A stretch of DNA of 64,000 bases, from assembly GCA_028339975.1 (NCBI GenBank), contig JAOLDG010000005.1:38315-102314 (forward strand), written 5' to 3'. Made by a program: the position numbers and the translations under genes. Each line of letters opens with the position of its first letter. The stretch's first letter is position 1. The notes under the pieces were generated by a model. The model was given only the letters and a program-made list of their open reading frames with translations, ran no database searches and was not told the origin of the DNA. The DNA comes from Hyphomicrobiales bacterium. Lineage in GTDB: Bacteria > Pseudomonadota > Alphaproteobacteria > MED-G09. Shown here piece after piece: positions 16,509 to 25,807 of the stretch.

Positions 16509-17456
16509 CTAACTCTTATTCGAAGATAAAAAACTTTCTACTTCTAGGGCGGCCATACAACCCATTCCTGCGGCTGTTACAGCCTGACGATATTTATCAT
16601 CAGTTACATCACCAGCAGCAAAAACACCTATCGATGATGTTTTTGTTGAATCTGGTTCAGTTATTATATAGCCAGTATCTGTAATATTTAACTTATCTTT
16701 AAATATCTTTGAAGAAGGACTATGTCCTATTGCTATAAACACCCCATCTGCATCGAGATTAATCTCTTCATCATTTTTTATATTTTTTACAATTATCTTT
16801 TCTACACTTGGAGGGCTATCACTACCTAGGATTTCTTTAATCTCTGAATCCCATATCACATTAATTTTTGGATGATCAAATAGTTTCTTCTGGAGTATTT
16901 TTTCAGCTCTTAATTCATCCCTTCTATGAATAAGTGTTACTTCTGAAGCAAAATTTGTTAAAAATAGAGCTTCTTCTACCGCGGTATTTCCGCCTCCTAC
17001 AACAACAACTTTTTTTTCTTTATAGAAAAAACCATCACATGTTGCACAAGCTGATACTCCATAGCCTTTAAATTTATTTTCAGACTCTAAGCCAAGCCAT
17101 TTAGCCTGAGCACCGGTAGATATTATTAAAGAGTCACAGGAGTATTTCTTTTCAGAATCAGAAGTTAAAATAAATGGCCTTTTTGATAAGTCGACATCAA
17201 TTATTGTATCTAGGATAATTTTAGTACCTACTTTTTCAGCTTGCTCACGCATTTGCTCCATTAACCAAGGACCTTGGATAACATCAGAATATCCTGGGTA
17301 ATTTTCTACATCTGTAGTAATTGTCATTTGGCCTCCAGGCTCAATTCCTGTAAGCAAAACTGGCTCTAACATAGCTCTTGATGCATATATAGCAGCTGTA
17401 TATCCTGCAGGACCAGAACCAAGTATTAAAACTTTTGAATGAATAGTATCTGACAT
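16509..17456 (-). CDS. trxB: Thioredoxin reductase
   Basis: TrxB transfers electrons from NADPH through FAD and a redox disulfide to thioredoxin. The 315-residue protein has the FAD-binding GSGPAGYTAAIYA near the N-terminus, the redox pair Cys137/Cys140 in CATCDGFF, the NADPH-binding GGGNTAVEEA, and the C-terminal FAD motif VFAAGDVTDDKYRQA. Length is standard. It is convergent with the bamF operon (1 base between stops) and is the downstream member of a minus-strand pair with the ELM1-like gene, 44 bases apart. Confidence 0.95.
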   Translation of the reverse strand: MSDTIHSKVLILGSGPAGYTAAIYASRAMLEPVLLTGIEPGGQMTITTDVENYPGYSDVIQGPWLMEQMREQAEKVGTKIILDTIIDVDLSKRPFILTSDSEKKYSCDSLIISTGAQAKWLGLESENKFKGYGVSACATCDGFFYKEKKVVVVGGGNTAVEEALFLTNFASEVTLIHRRDELRAEKILQKKLFDHPKINVIWDSEIKEILGSDSPPSVEKIIVKNIKNDEEINLDADGVFIAIGHSPSSKIFKDKLNITDTGYIITEPDSTKTSSIGVFAAGDVTDDKYRQAVTAAGMGCMAALEVESFLSSNKS

Positions 17457-17500
17457 ATTTAACTCTCTAAAATTTTTTCTACTATAAAGGATTCTTAATT

Positions 17501-18454
17501 TTAATTAATACTTTTTAGTGGTGTTTTAATTTTTTTTATATGTTCGGCTATGTATTTTGTAGGATTATTTTTTTTAAAGTCATATATTTCAATAGTTTCA
17601 TCAAATTTTTTTATATATTTTTCATCTTCTAGGGTTGATAAAAAACTACTAATTCTTTTTGATTTGCATTTTAGATTGAAGATATAGGTCGGTAGATTTG
17701 CAATTAGAGTTTCACTAATCATATTGACTGAGTCAGGTGTTACTAATGCAGCATCCGATATCGCAAGGAAGGCGTAATATGGATTTTCTCCATTACCGTC
17801 ATAGAAATAGTGTGGCTTACCTTTTATTAAATTTTGTATTCCTAGTATTAATTTTTTTGGAGTCCTTCGCGATGAAGAAATAAGTGGTGTCCAGCCCAAA
17901 TCAATCGCCCTAGTAATTGAACTTAAAATATTTAAGCATTCTTTATCAGAAAAATTAAAGGCCTTACTTTTTCCTCCTATCAGCACTGATAAATAAGGTT
18001 TAGGGATATCTTGGAATTTATTATTCCATTTATTTTTTTCTAGCTCCAAAAGCTCACTCGAAACCCTGCCTGGGGTGAGTAATGTCGAAATTACATTCTT
18101 TCCTTTAATATTGTCATGGTTGGGAGCCCAAACAAGATCAAAATTATTAGTCTTAATTTTAGGATTTTGAAGGTAAACAGTAAAACATCTGCTATTAGAA
18201 ATTTTTTTAATGTGCTTTATATATGGAATAGTTTTTCGACCAGCTCCTATAATAATTTTTGGAAATGGAGCGGTAATTTTTTTATTATTTTTTGGTTTTC
18301 CATAAGGTGCTATGATTGATAGCAGCCATGAGGGGTTAATTTTTTTTATTTCATACTTTAGCTTTAACTCTTCTGCAACTCCGATGCATTGATTTTCGCA
18401 ACCTTTTAAGCCCGATGAGACTATCCAACAATCAGGTAATGTATTACTAACCAT
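17501..18454 (-). CDS. Mitochondrial-fission ELM1-like protein (DUF1022 family)
   Basis: This 317-residue protein matches the DUF1022/ELM1 family by its motifs: a central GAGRKTIPYIKHIKK, DLVWAPNHD, LIGGKSKAF, SSSRRTP and ALVTPDSVNMISET near the C-terminus. The family has a glycosyltransferase-B-like fold, is widespread in Alphaproteobacteria, and includes the plant protein ELM1. The bacterial function is unknown. No signal peptide is present. It lies upstream of trxB on the same strand and is divergent from the Lrp-type regulator. Confidence 0.78.
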   Translation of the reverse strand: MVSNTLPDCWIVSSGLKGCENQCIGVAEELKLKYEIKKINPSWLLSIIAPYGKPKNNKKITAPFPKIIIGAGRKTIPYIKHIKKISNSRCFTVYLQNPKIKTNNFDLVWAPNHDNIKGKNVISTLLTPGRVSSELLELEKNKWNNKFQDIPKPYLSVLIGGKSKAFNFSDKECLNILSSITRAIDLGWTPLISSSRRTPKKLILGIQNLIKGKPHYFYDGNGENPYYAFLAISDAALVTPDSVNMISETLIANLPTYIFNLKCKSKRISSFLSTLEDEKYIKKFDETIEIYDFKKNNPTKYIAEHIKKIKTPLKSIN

Positions 18455-18513
18455 TTTAATTTATCCTTGTAATAATCTTGCGTGATTATATCACAATGTA
18501 TAACATAATTTAT

Positions 18514-18993
18514 ATGAAACGAGATAATTTAGATAATATTGATATGAAGATTCTTTCACTCCTCCAAGAGAATGGGCGAATAACAAATGTTGACCTAGCG
18601 GATAAAGTTGATTTATCAGCACCTCCGTGTTTACGGCGAGTTAGGTCTCTTGAAAAAAATGGTTTTATTAAAGGGTATCATGCAGACCTACAGCCTGAAA
18701 AATTAGGTTTTGAGGTAACTGTTTTTGCTATGGTCGGTCTTCATAATCAAGCGGAGCAAGACTTAAAATCATTCGAGGCGAGAGTTTTATCGCTACCCTA
18801 TGTTAGAGAATGTCATATGCTTAATGGTGAAATTGATTTTATTTTAAAATGCGTTGCACCTGATCTTTCAACATTTCAAATTTTCTTGACCAAAGAGCTA
18901 ACTTCTGCCCCTAATGTTGCTAGCGTTAAAACATCTTTAACCATAAGGCAATCAAAGCAGATGCCTGGTATTCCAATTGATTTAATGGATTAG
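18514..18993 (+). CDS. Lrp/AsnC-family transcriptional regulator
   Basis: The protein has an N-terminal helix-turn-helix (DMKILSLLQENGRIT...LADKVDLS, about 8-35, with PPCLRRVRSLEKNG as the recognition region). A C-terminal RAM ligand-binding and oligomerisation domain follows. Members sense amino acids and regulate metabolism or transport. The open frame extends upstream to TTG 18478 and ATG 18496, but alignment to the family favours ATG 18514 (159 aa). The upstream stretch contains promoter-like TTGCGT and TAACAT boxes 17 bases apart, again suggesting a short or absent leader. Its stop overlaps that of the convergent dehydrogenase by 4 bases. Confidence 0.88.
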   Translation: MKRDNLDNIDMKILSLLQENGRITNVDLADKVDLSAPPCLRRVRSLEKNGFIKGYHADLQPEKLGFEVTVFAMVGLHNQAEQDLKSFEARVLSLPYVRECHMLNGEIDFILKCVAPDLSTFQIFLTKELTSAPNVASVKTSLTIRQSKQMPGIPIDLMD

Positions 18994-20396
18994 CAATCAA
19001 TAATTTTTCCTGGATTCATAATATTTTTTCTATCCATCGATTCCTTAATACCTTTCATGATGATTAATTCATCTTTTTTATATCTTTTTAGATCCGCTTT
19101 TCTTGCAACACCAACTCCATGTTCGGCACTAAAGGATCCCTCAAGCTTCATAGTTAATTTAACTATCTCTCTTCTAATGATCCCTTCTTTTTTTAGAAAA
19201 TCTTTTTTATTAAATTTAATTGGTTGGGAGATATTAAAATGAATATTACCGTCCCCAATATGACCAAAAATAACACAACGAGAATTGGGTATAATTTTAT
19301 TAATAATAGATATTGCTGTTCTAATAAATTTATCAATAAACTTTATAGGAACAGATATATCATTTTTAATACTTCCACCTTCAGCTTTCTGAGCTTCAGA
19401 TATACTTTCTCTCAATTTCCACATTTCGTTAGACTGCCTTATAGAGCCTGCAATGACAGCATCCTCAACTAAATCCGTTTTAATTAGTTTACCTAGAAGA
19501 TTTTGTATCTTCTCTTCTTCTTCATTGCTACTTTCTAGTGATGAAAATTCAATTAAAATTATCCATTTAAAATCATTAAATGGAGAAACTGTACCTGGGA
19601 TATTTTTTTTTACAAAATTAATTGAAAATTTATTCATTAATTCAAAAGCGGTAAGTGGTGTAGAAATATTTTCTTGAATAAACCTTAGGACTTTTATAGA
19701 TTTTTGAGGTGATTTTACCTTTAGAATGCCAGTATATTTTTCTTTCGGAAGAGGAAATACCTTTAATGTTGCAGCAGTTATCACCCCAAGAGTTCCTTCA
19801 GACCCTATAAAGAGGTCTTTCAGCGAATAACCTGTATTATCTTTTATAAGTGTACTTAGGGTATTAATTATCTTTCCTTCTGGAGTAACAATCTCAAGAC
19901 CAAGAACTAAATTTCTCGTATTTCCGTAATATAGTACTCCAACACCTCCCGCATTGGTTGATATGTTTCCACCAATTGTACACGTTCCTTCAGATGCAAG
20001 AGATAGAGGAAAAAGCGTGTTATTTTTTTTACATACATTTTGTAATTCTAATAAAGTTAGTCCTGACTCAACTGTTATAGATTTATCTAAAGTATTGATT
20101 TCTCTAACTTTATTTAGCCTAGTAAGATTTAGAACTATATGATTATCATCAAATGATATTTGTCCTCCTACAAGTCCTGTGTTGCCACCTTGACTTATTA
20201 TCGGAGTATTTGTTGAGTATGCAATTTTTAAAATCTTCGAAACCTCTTTCGTAGACTTTGGTTTTATAATAGCTCCAGCTTTTCCAGTATAAACTCCCCT
20301 CCATTCAATAAGATATTTTGACATCTCGCTCTTATTCAAAATAATATTGTCTGATCCAACTACTCTTATAAGTTTATTTAAAATTTCTTTATCCAT
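18990..20396 (-). CDS. FAD-linked oxidoreductase (D-2-hydroxyglutarate/D-lactate dehydrogenase type)
   Basis: This 468-residue enzyme belongs to the GlcD/vanillyl-alcohol oxidase superfamily. The FAD-binding part shows QGGNTGLVGGQ and GGNISTNAGGVGVLYYGNTR. The C-terminal FAD-oxidase domain has GHIGDGNIHFN, whose His residues bind a metal in D-2-hydroxyglutarate dehydrogenases, and the closing SAEHGVGVARK...DRKNIMNPGKI. It oxidises D-2-hydroxy acids and passes electrons to ETF or a quinone. It is cytoplasmic or peripheral to the membrane. A link to the adjacent Lrp regulator is possible but the genes are convergent. The substrate is not assignable. Confidence 0.88.
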   Translation of the reverse strand: MDKEILNKLIRVVGSDNIILNKSEMSKYLIEWRGVYTGKAGAIIKPKSTKEVSKILKIAYSTNTPIISQGGNTGLVGGQISFDDNHIVLNLTRLNKVREINTLDKSITVESGLTLLELQNVCKKNNTLFPLSLASEGTCTIGGNISTNAGGVGVLYYGNTRNLVLGLEIVTPEGKIINTLSTLIKDNTGYSLKDLFIGSEGTLGVITAATLKVFPLPKEKYTGILKVKSPQKSIKVLRFIQENISTPLTAFELMNKFSINFVKKNIPGTVSPFNDFKWIILIEFSSLESSNEEEEKIQNLLGKLIKTDLVEDAVIAGSIRQSNEMWKLRESISEAQKAEGGSIKNDISVPIKFIDKFIRTAISIINKIIPNSRCVIFGHIGDGNIHFNISQPIKFNKKDFLKKEGIIRREIVKLTMKLEGSFSAEHGVGVARKADLKRYKKDELIIMKGIKESMDRKNIMNPGKIIDC

Positions 20397-20457
20397 ATTT
20401 ATACAATAGCAATTGCTTTCTTTTTATAAAAGAAAAAGCATTAAGAAATATAAATTA

Positions 20458-21321
20458 ATGTATTATGTGAAACAAATGCTTAGTCAGATTAAAAATATTT
20501 TTTTTGTTACAGATGATATTGAGAAATCAAGTAAGGAGTTTTCTTTGTTTTTTTCTAAAGAAGCATACTTTAAAGGGTTCTCTAATCAACTCGGAGTAGA
20601 AATTCAAATTTTTAGTATAGGTAATCTTAGTATAAATATAATTAGCTCATTTTGTGAGGGTTTATGGTCTGAAAAAATTTTAAATTTTAAGAAAAAGCGA
20701 AAAGAAGGGTTGTTTGGCTTAGAGCTGATGTCTGACGTAATTATTAATGATTATGAGAATTTAAAAAAACTAGAAATACCCGTTGGCGAAATTGAAAAAA
20801 TTACTATTCAGGATTTAAAAGATAATATCTACACCCATAATTCTTTTTCTATTGATGAAAGTTTAGTTTCCAATTTAAATATTACGGTTAGTGATAATAC
20901 TAATTTTTCTATAGAAGAAGAAAATCATGATCCTAATACAAATATTAAATCTATCAATCAAGTTGTTATTAAAACAAATAATCCCGATGGAATAGTTAAC
21001 TTATTTGAAAAAAATTTAAAAATACGGTTAGCTCTTGATAAAACTTTTAAGGAGTGGTCTGGACGTATGTTATTTTTCAGAGTTGGCGGAGTTACTCTGG
21101 AGGTTATTGAGGAGGAGGGGTTGAATAATTTAAATGAATACTATGGAATTGGATGGCATTCAGATAATTTTACTGAGTGCTATGAAGATTTAACCCAAAA
21201 AGGATTTAGTTTTTCTGAAATTAGAAAGGGAAGAAAGCCCGGGACATTAGTTTCAACATTAAATGATCCTATATTAGGTATTCCAGCAATTTTAATAGGT
21301 TTAGACGGAGAAATTTCTTGA
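20458..21321 (+). CDS. Two-domain VOC (glyoxalase/dioxygenase fold) protein
   Basis: The protein has two VOC modules: an N-terminal one (IKNIFFVTDDIEKSSKEF) and a better-kept C-terminal one (INQVVIKTNNPDGIVNLFE through GIGWHSDNF and PAILIGLDG). His in GWHSDN and Glu in LEVIEEE are possible metal ligands, but the full ligand set is not clear. The frame extends upstream to TTG 20413. ATG 20458 (287 aa) or ATG 20476 fits the first beta-strand better, and no strong ribosome site decides between them. It is the first gene of an apparent operon with an ABC importer and a nitroreductase, suggesting it acts on the imported compound (inference). Confidence 0.68.
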   Translation: MYYVKQMLSQIKNIFFVTDDIEKSSKEFSLFFSKEAYFKGFSNQLGVEIQIFSIGNLSINIISSFCEGLWSEKILNFKKKRKEGLFGLELMSDVIINDYENLKKLEIPVGEIEKITIQDLKDNIYTHNSFSIDESLVSNLNITVSDNTNFSIEEENHDPNTNIKSINQVVIKTNNPDGIVNLFEKNLKIRLALDKTFKEWSGRMLFFRVGGVTLEVIEEEGLNNLNEYYGIGWHSDNFTECYEDLTQKGFSFSEIRKGRKPGTLVSTLNDPILGIPAILIGLDGEIS

Positions 21322-22313
21322 TAAAAAAAATATTGATAATTTTTATAATTACCCTAAGTGCATGCTCTGAGGAAAATAATATTGAAAAAGATGACGACGG
21401 TCTTGTGAGAGTAACTTTTGCAACTGACTGGAAAGCTCAGGCAGAACAAGGCGGCTTTTATCAAGCTCTAGCCTCAGGACTTTATGAAGAAAAAGGATTA
21501 AATGTTGAGATTATTCAAGGAAACTCTAATGTTAATGTACCAAGATTAATTGCATCAAATTCTGTTGAATTTGGTATAGGGTCTAATAGCTTTATACCTT
21601 TAAATATGGTTGAAAATAATATTCCTGGGAAAGCGATTATGGCAGTTTTTCAGAAAGACCCTCAAATTATTATGACTCATTCTGACTCTAGTATAGAAAA
21701 TATTAAAGATATGATTGGCCTACCTATAATGATTTCAGATGCAAGTATTGGTGCTTTTTGGCTTTGGCTGAAATCGAAATATGGCTTTGAAGATAGCCAG
21801 ATTAGAAAAAAGACTTTTAGCTTGGCCCCTTTTTTAAGCAATAAATCTTCTATTCAACAAGGGTACTTGACCTCAGAGCCATATTTAGTTGAAAAAGAAT
21901 TAGGACAGAAGCCTAAAGTATTCCTTCTGTCTGACTATGGGTATCCTAGCTATGGCGCAATGGTATTATCTTCTAACAAGATAATTGAAAATAACCCAGA
22001 TATTGTTAGAAGGTTTGTAGAGGCTAGTATAGAGGGTTGGGAGCAATATATTTACGGAGATCCAAGCTTAGGTAACGAGTTAATATTATCTGTAAATAAT
22101 GAAATGAGAGAAGATATTTTACTACAAGCTATTAAAAAAATAAGATATTACGAATTAATCTCGGATGAAGTCTCAAAAGGAAATAATATCGGTCAAATGA
22201 CGAATAAACAGTGGGAAGATTTTTTTAAAATCATGTCTGAAAATGGTGTTTATAAAACCGATCTAAATTGGCAAGAGTCTTTTACATTAGAGTTTATTGG
22301 TAAGGAAAATTAA
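21318..22313 (+). CDS. ABC transporter substrate-binding lipoprotein (NMT1/THI5-like)
   Basis: The 331-residue protein has a lipoprotein signal with lipobox LSAC (Cys16), then an NMT1/THI5-type fold: TFATDWKAQAEQGGFYQALA matches the W-x-A-x-x-GGFYQA pattern of ThiY/RibY binding proteins for pyrimidine or flavin precursors. The related SsuA/TauA/NrtA groups bind sulfonates or nitrate. It starts at TTG 21318, which overlaps the VOC gene stop (TTGA), so translation is coupled. No TPP or FMN riboswitch is visible upstream, so the ligand stays open. It delivers substrate to the ATPase and permease that follow. Confidence 0.84.
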   Translation: MIKKILIIFIITLSACSEENNIEKDDDGLVRVTFATDWKAQAEQGGFYQALASGLYEEKGLNVEIIQGNSNVNVPRLIASNSVEFGIGSNSFIPLNMVENNIPGKAIMAVFQKDPQIIMTHSDSSIENIKDMIGLPIMISDASIGAFWLWLKSKYGFEDSQIRKKTFSLAPFLSNKSSIQQGYLTSEPYLVEKELGQKPKVFLLSDYGYPSYGAMVLSSNKIIENNPDIVRRFVEASIEGWEQYIYGDPSLGNELILSVNNEMREDILLQAIKKIRYYELISDEVSKGNNIGQMTNKQWEDFFKIMSENGVYKTDLNWQESFTLEFIGKEN

Positions 22314-23035
22314 TGTTAACTTTTAAGGATATTGTTAAGAGCTATGAAGAGGACGTGTTGGGGCCTATTAGCATAGATATTAAAAATAAAAGTTTTGTAT
22401 CAATTATTGGTCCTTCTGGCTCAGGAAAATCGACTTTTTTAAGGTTAGCATCTGGTTTAATAAAACAATCCTCTGGATTGATAGGTTATAATGATAATCT
22501 TAAACCAAAAATGGGATTTGTTTTTCAGGATTCAAATTTACTTCCATGGAGAACTGTCCTTGATAATGTGCTTTTACCATTAGAGCTAACTAAAGAAGAT
22601 AAATCTAAATCAATAGAAAAATCTCTTAAATGGATTTCCAGAGTTGGTCTTGGGGGGAAAGAAGATTCTTTTCCAAATGAGTTATCTGGTGGTCAAAAAA
22701 TGAGAGTATCTATCGCAAGAGCGATGGTTCAAGAGGGGTCTTTACTTCTTTTAGACGAACCATTTTCTGCATTAGATGAGGTTACCAGAAGAAGGCTTGA
22801 GGATGATCTTTTGGAAATATGGAAAACAAATAATATAACTATTTTATTTGTTACTCATTCTGTAACGCAAGCTGTTTATTTATCAGAGAGAGTTCTGGTA
22901 ATGTCATCAGGTCCTGGGGTTATAATTGAGGATTTATTGATTAACAAAAAAATTGATGTTGGCTTTGAAGGTACTCACGAATTCTTATCCCAAGTTAAAC
23001 ATTTAACTGATATTCTCAGAAATGAAGGTATTTAA
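22313..23035 (+). CDS. ABC transporter ATP-binding protein (SsuB/TauB/ThiZ type)
   Basis: The 240-residue ATPase has Walker A GPSGSGKST, Q-loop FVFQDSNLLPW, signature LSGGQKMR, Walker B LLLLDEPFSALDE and H-loop VTHS. The DSNLLPWRTVLDNV segment is characteristic of nitrate/sulfonate/taurine and thiamine-precursor importers. ATG 22313 shares one base with the stop of the binding-protein gene. Together with the genes on either side it forms a complete importer; it acts on the cytoplasmic face of the inner membrane. Confidence 0.92.
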   Translation: MLTFKDIVKSYEEDVLGPISIDIKNKSFVSIIGPSGSGKSTFLRLASGLIKQSSGLIGYNDNLKPKMGFVFQDSNLLPWRTVLDNVLLPLELTKEDKSKSIEKSLKWISRVGLGGKEDSFPNELSGGQKMRVSIARAMVQEGSLLLLDEPFSALDEVTRRRLEDDLLEIWKTNNITILFVTHSVTQAVYLSERVLVMSSGPGVIIEDLLINKKIDVGFEGTHEFLSQVKHLTDILRNEGI

Positions 23036-23037
23036 CA

Positions 23038-23814
23038 ATGTATAGATATCTGTCATTTATAGCCCCTCTATTAACTTTTCTAGTCTTGCTAATTTTCTGG
23101 GAGTTTCTTGTTAATTATAATAAAGTCCCGCTTTATATTTTACCTGCTCCATCAGATATTTTTTTATCTTTAATTGTTAATTATAAAGATCTTTTCTCGT
23201 CAGCCTTTATAACCCTAAGAATTACACTTTTTGCGTTCAGTATTGCATCCTCATTAGCGATATTGTTGGCAATACTATTTTCGCAATCAAGGCTTATTGA
23301 ATTATCACTTTATCCTATTGCTGTGATTTTTCAGGTTACTCCTGTTGTAGCGATTGCGCCTCTTATATTAATATGGGTTGGCTTTGATAACGCTGAGTAT
23401 GCAATATTGATACTTGCAACAATTGTAGCTTTTTTTCCAGTATTGGCTAATACGAACTTAGGAATTAAATCAGTTAATGAAAATCTCCATGAGCTTTTTA
23501 GTTTATATGGTGCGGGGAGATACCAAAGATTGGTTAAGCTTCAAATACCATTTGCACTTCCTTTTATTCTTACCGGAATGAAAACATCGATTGGCCTATC
23601 TCTTATTGGGACGGTTGTGGCTGAATTTGTTGCAGGCTCTGGAACATCAACTGGATTAGCCTGGAGAATAATCGAGGCGGGAAACAGACTGGATATAGCA
23701 AAGTTATTTGCCGCATTAATATTATTAGTCATCTTAGGGATATTTTTATTTCTTTTAATTTCATATATAGAAAAAATAGTACTTAAAAGATGGCATGATA
23801 GCTCAAATATATAA
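23038..23814 (+). CDS. ABC transporter permease
   Basis: This 258-residue inner-membrane protein has about six hydrophobic segments. It carries the EAA-type loop LFSLYGAGRYQRLVKLQIPFA, of which the GAGRYQRLVKLQIP part contacts the ATPase. It belongs to the BPD_transp_1 family found in SsuC/TauC/ThiX permeases. It starts 2 bases after the ATPase gene and is followed after 16 bases by the nitroreductase gene. It completes the importer encoded at 21318-23814. Confidence 0.92.
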   Translation: MYRYLSFIAPLLTFLVLLIFWEFLVNYNKVPLYILPAPSDIFLSLIVNYKDLFSSAFITLRITLFAFSIASSLAILLAILFSQSRLIELSLYPIAVIFQVTPVVAIAPLILIWVGFDNAEYAILILATIVAFFPVLANTNLGIKSVNENLHELFSLYGAGRYQRLVKLQIPFALPFILTGMKTSIGLSLIGTVVAEFVAGSGTSTGLAWRIIEAGNRLDIAKLFAALILLVILGIFLFLLISYIEKIVLKRWHDSSNI

Positions 23815-23830
23815 TGGGAGAGTCTAAATT

Positions 23831-24526
23831 ATGAATAATATTTTTGGCAAATCGAAAAGTGTTAGTGAAGCTTTAGATACGAGACTAACTTGTAGAGATT
23901 TTTTAGATAAAGAAATTAATAAGGATATTATTTTTAATATCTTAGATAAGGCGAGAAGAGCGCCTTCTGGAGGGAATCTTCAGCCTTGGAGGGTCTGGGC
24001 TGTTTCTGGAGAACCGTTAAAGGAATTTAAACAAGATATTAAAAAAAAAGCGATAGAAAACCCTAGGGGAGAGGGAACTGAATATAAAATTTACCCTCCC
24101 GACCTTAAAAATCCATATGAACAAAGACGAAGAGCTGTTGGGGAAGGTATGTACAATGCTTTAAACATTACTAGAGAGGATAAATCAGGAAGGATTCAGC
24201 AGTTTATGAGGAATTTTGAATTTTTTGGCGCTCCTTCGGCTTTATTTTTTGCTATCGATAGAAATATGCAAGAGGGTCAATGGTCTGATTTGGGTATGTT
24301 TATTCAATCAATTATGCTTTTAGCTAGGGAAGATGGTTTGCATACAGCACCTCAAGAAGCTTGGGCAATATGGCATAAAACTATTGGTAATTTTTTAGAA
24401 ATACCTAATGACCTAATGCTCTTTTGTGGAATGGGAATAGGGTATGCTGATCCAGAAAGTCCAATTAACTCCTTTAGGAGTGAAAGAGAGGAAGTTGAAG
24501 GGTTTACTAAATTTATTGGCTTCTAA
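23831..24526 (+). CDS. Nitroreductase family protein (FMN-dependent)
   Basis: The 231-residue protein has the N-terminal TRLTCRDF and RRAPSGGNLQPWRVWAV, the FMN-phosphate-binding pattern of nitroreductases. GMGIGYADPESPIN lies at the C-terminal end, and the protein closes with EREEVEGFTKFIGF. Such enzymes reduce nitro groups, quinones or enones with NAD(P)H; the group with PYEQRRRAVGEGMYNAL is typical of oxidoreductases in catabolic clusters. GGGAG lies before ATG. It ends the VOC-importer operon and may act on the same substrate. Its stop overlaps that of the convergent CoA-transferase by 4 bases. Confidence 0.88.
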   Translation: MNNIFGKSKSVSEALDTRLTCRDFLDKEINKDIIFNILDKARRAPSGGNLQPWRVWAVSGEPLKEFKQDIKKKAIENPRGEGTEYKIYPPDLKNPYEQRRRAVGEGMYNALNITREDKSGRIQQFMRNFEFFGAPSALFFAIDRNMQEGQWSDLGMFIQSIMLLAREDGLHTAPQEAWAIWHKTIGNFLEIPNDLMLFCGMGIGYADPESPINSFRSEREEVEGFTKFIGF

Positions 24527-25707
24527 ATAATTCTTTTATCCCTAAATTCCTTAATATCTTCTTTGCTAAACCCAAGATTTCCAAGTATTTCGTCTGTGTC
24601 TTCTCCTAGCAACGGAGGGCGTTTTTTAATTATATTATCAGAATTAGATAATTTTACAGGTAAGCCCATAACTGGAGATTTACCAGGTATTCCGGGATAC
24701 TCTATATCTTGAAAAAAATTCATTGCTTTAACATGTGGATCGTCTAATGCATCTTGCAGATCATTGACCGGACCAGCAGGAACACTTGCCTCTGCAAGAA
24801 GATTTAAGGCTTCTTCATTAGTATATTGAGAAGCCCATTCGCTAGTTTTTTTACTTAAAATTTTACCATTAATTCCTCTATTAATATCTGTACTAAATCT
24901 TTCATCACTTAATAAATCCTCTTCTCCTAAAAGATTTGCCCATCTTTTAAATAATGTATCACCTAAAACCTGGACTACTATCCAACCATCTTTTGTTTCA
25001 ACCATATCAACTGGTCCAGCATACGGACTTCTATTTCCGATAGCTTTTCTATTTTTTTTAGTAATAGATTGTTCAATTAGGTGGGTATTCATAAAGGCTA
25101 ATGAGGTTGCAAAAAGAGCTCCTTCTACAACTTGACCTTTTCCAGTCTTTTGTTTTTCAATTATAGCAGCAAGGGTCCCCATCGCTGTAAGCGAAGCTGT
25201 CCCATAGTCAATATAGGGTGAATAAGCTTTTATTGGTTCATCGTCATTACCAGTAAGGTATGCAGCACCAGACATTGCTTGGCCAACGCCATCAAATCCA
25301 ACTCTCTCAGAGTATGGACCGCCAGCTCCAAAAGCTGATACCGTCGTTAATATTATTCCCGGATTATATTTTGAGATTGTCTCATAATCAATTCCCATTC
25401 TTTTTAGTGTTTGAGGTGGGAGATTGGCTACCACAACATCGGCAGATTCAACTAATTTTTTAACAATTTCGTTTGAACCTTCCTTGGTGGGGTTTAGAGT
25501 CATTCCTTTCTTATTACGGTTCATTTGCATGAACATTGCCCCTTCTCCTCCATCATCTTTTAATGGATGAACGAACCTATCTTCTGATCCATTTAATCTT
25601 TCTACCCTTATGACTTCTGCACCAAGATCGCCAAGTAAAGCTGCGCAATATGGACCAGCAATATATCTACCAAAATCTAATACTCTTATATCTTCTAATA
25701 TATTCAA
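24523..25707 (-). CDS. CaiB/BaiF-type (family III) CoA-transferase
   Basis: The 394-residue protein has the N-terminal RVLDFGRYIAGPYCAALLGDLGAEVIR pattern (the first part, LDFGRYIAGPYCA, is diagnostic), then NRNKKGMTL and SAFGAGGPYSERVGFD. The catalytic Asp is in the SYDGV-like GYxxxxD position (PYIDYGTAS segment). Family III enzymes move CoA between acids, for example carnitine, formyl, bile-acid or 2-methylacyl substrates (the family also includes alpha-methylacyl-CoA racemases). It is cytoplasmic. The exact substrate is unknown; it fits the acyl-CoA catabolic character of the window. Confidence 0.88.
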   Translation of the reverse strand: MNILEDIRVLDFGRYIAGPYCAALLGDLGAEVIRVERLNGSEDRFVHPLKDDGGEGAMFMQMNRNKKGMTLNPTKEGSNEIVKKLVESADVVVANLPPQTLKRMGIDYETISKYNPGIILTTVSAFGAGGPYSERVGFDGVGQAMSGAAYLTGNDDEPIKAYSPYIDYGTASLTAMGTLAAIIEKQKTGKGQVVEGALFATSLAFMNTHLIEQSITKKNRKAIGNRSPYAGPVDMVETKDGWIVVQVLGDTLFKRWANLLGEEDLLSDERFSTDINRGINGKILSKKTSEWASQYTNEEALNLLAEASVPAGPVNDLQDALDDPHVKAMNFFQDIEYPGIPGKSPVMGLPVKLSNSDNIIKKRPPLLGEDTDEILGNLGFSKEDIKEFRDKRII

Positions 25708-25807
25708 TTTTAACCTCTCGCTAAATTACTAAACATTACAAATAATTAATCATACAGACATGAAATGGTAAAATTATTACTGCATTATATATTTGTTAGA
25801 CGAAAAT

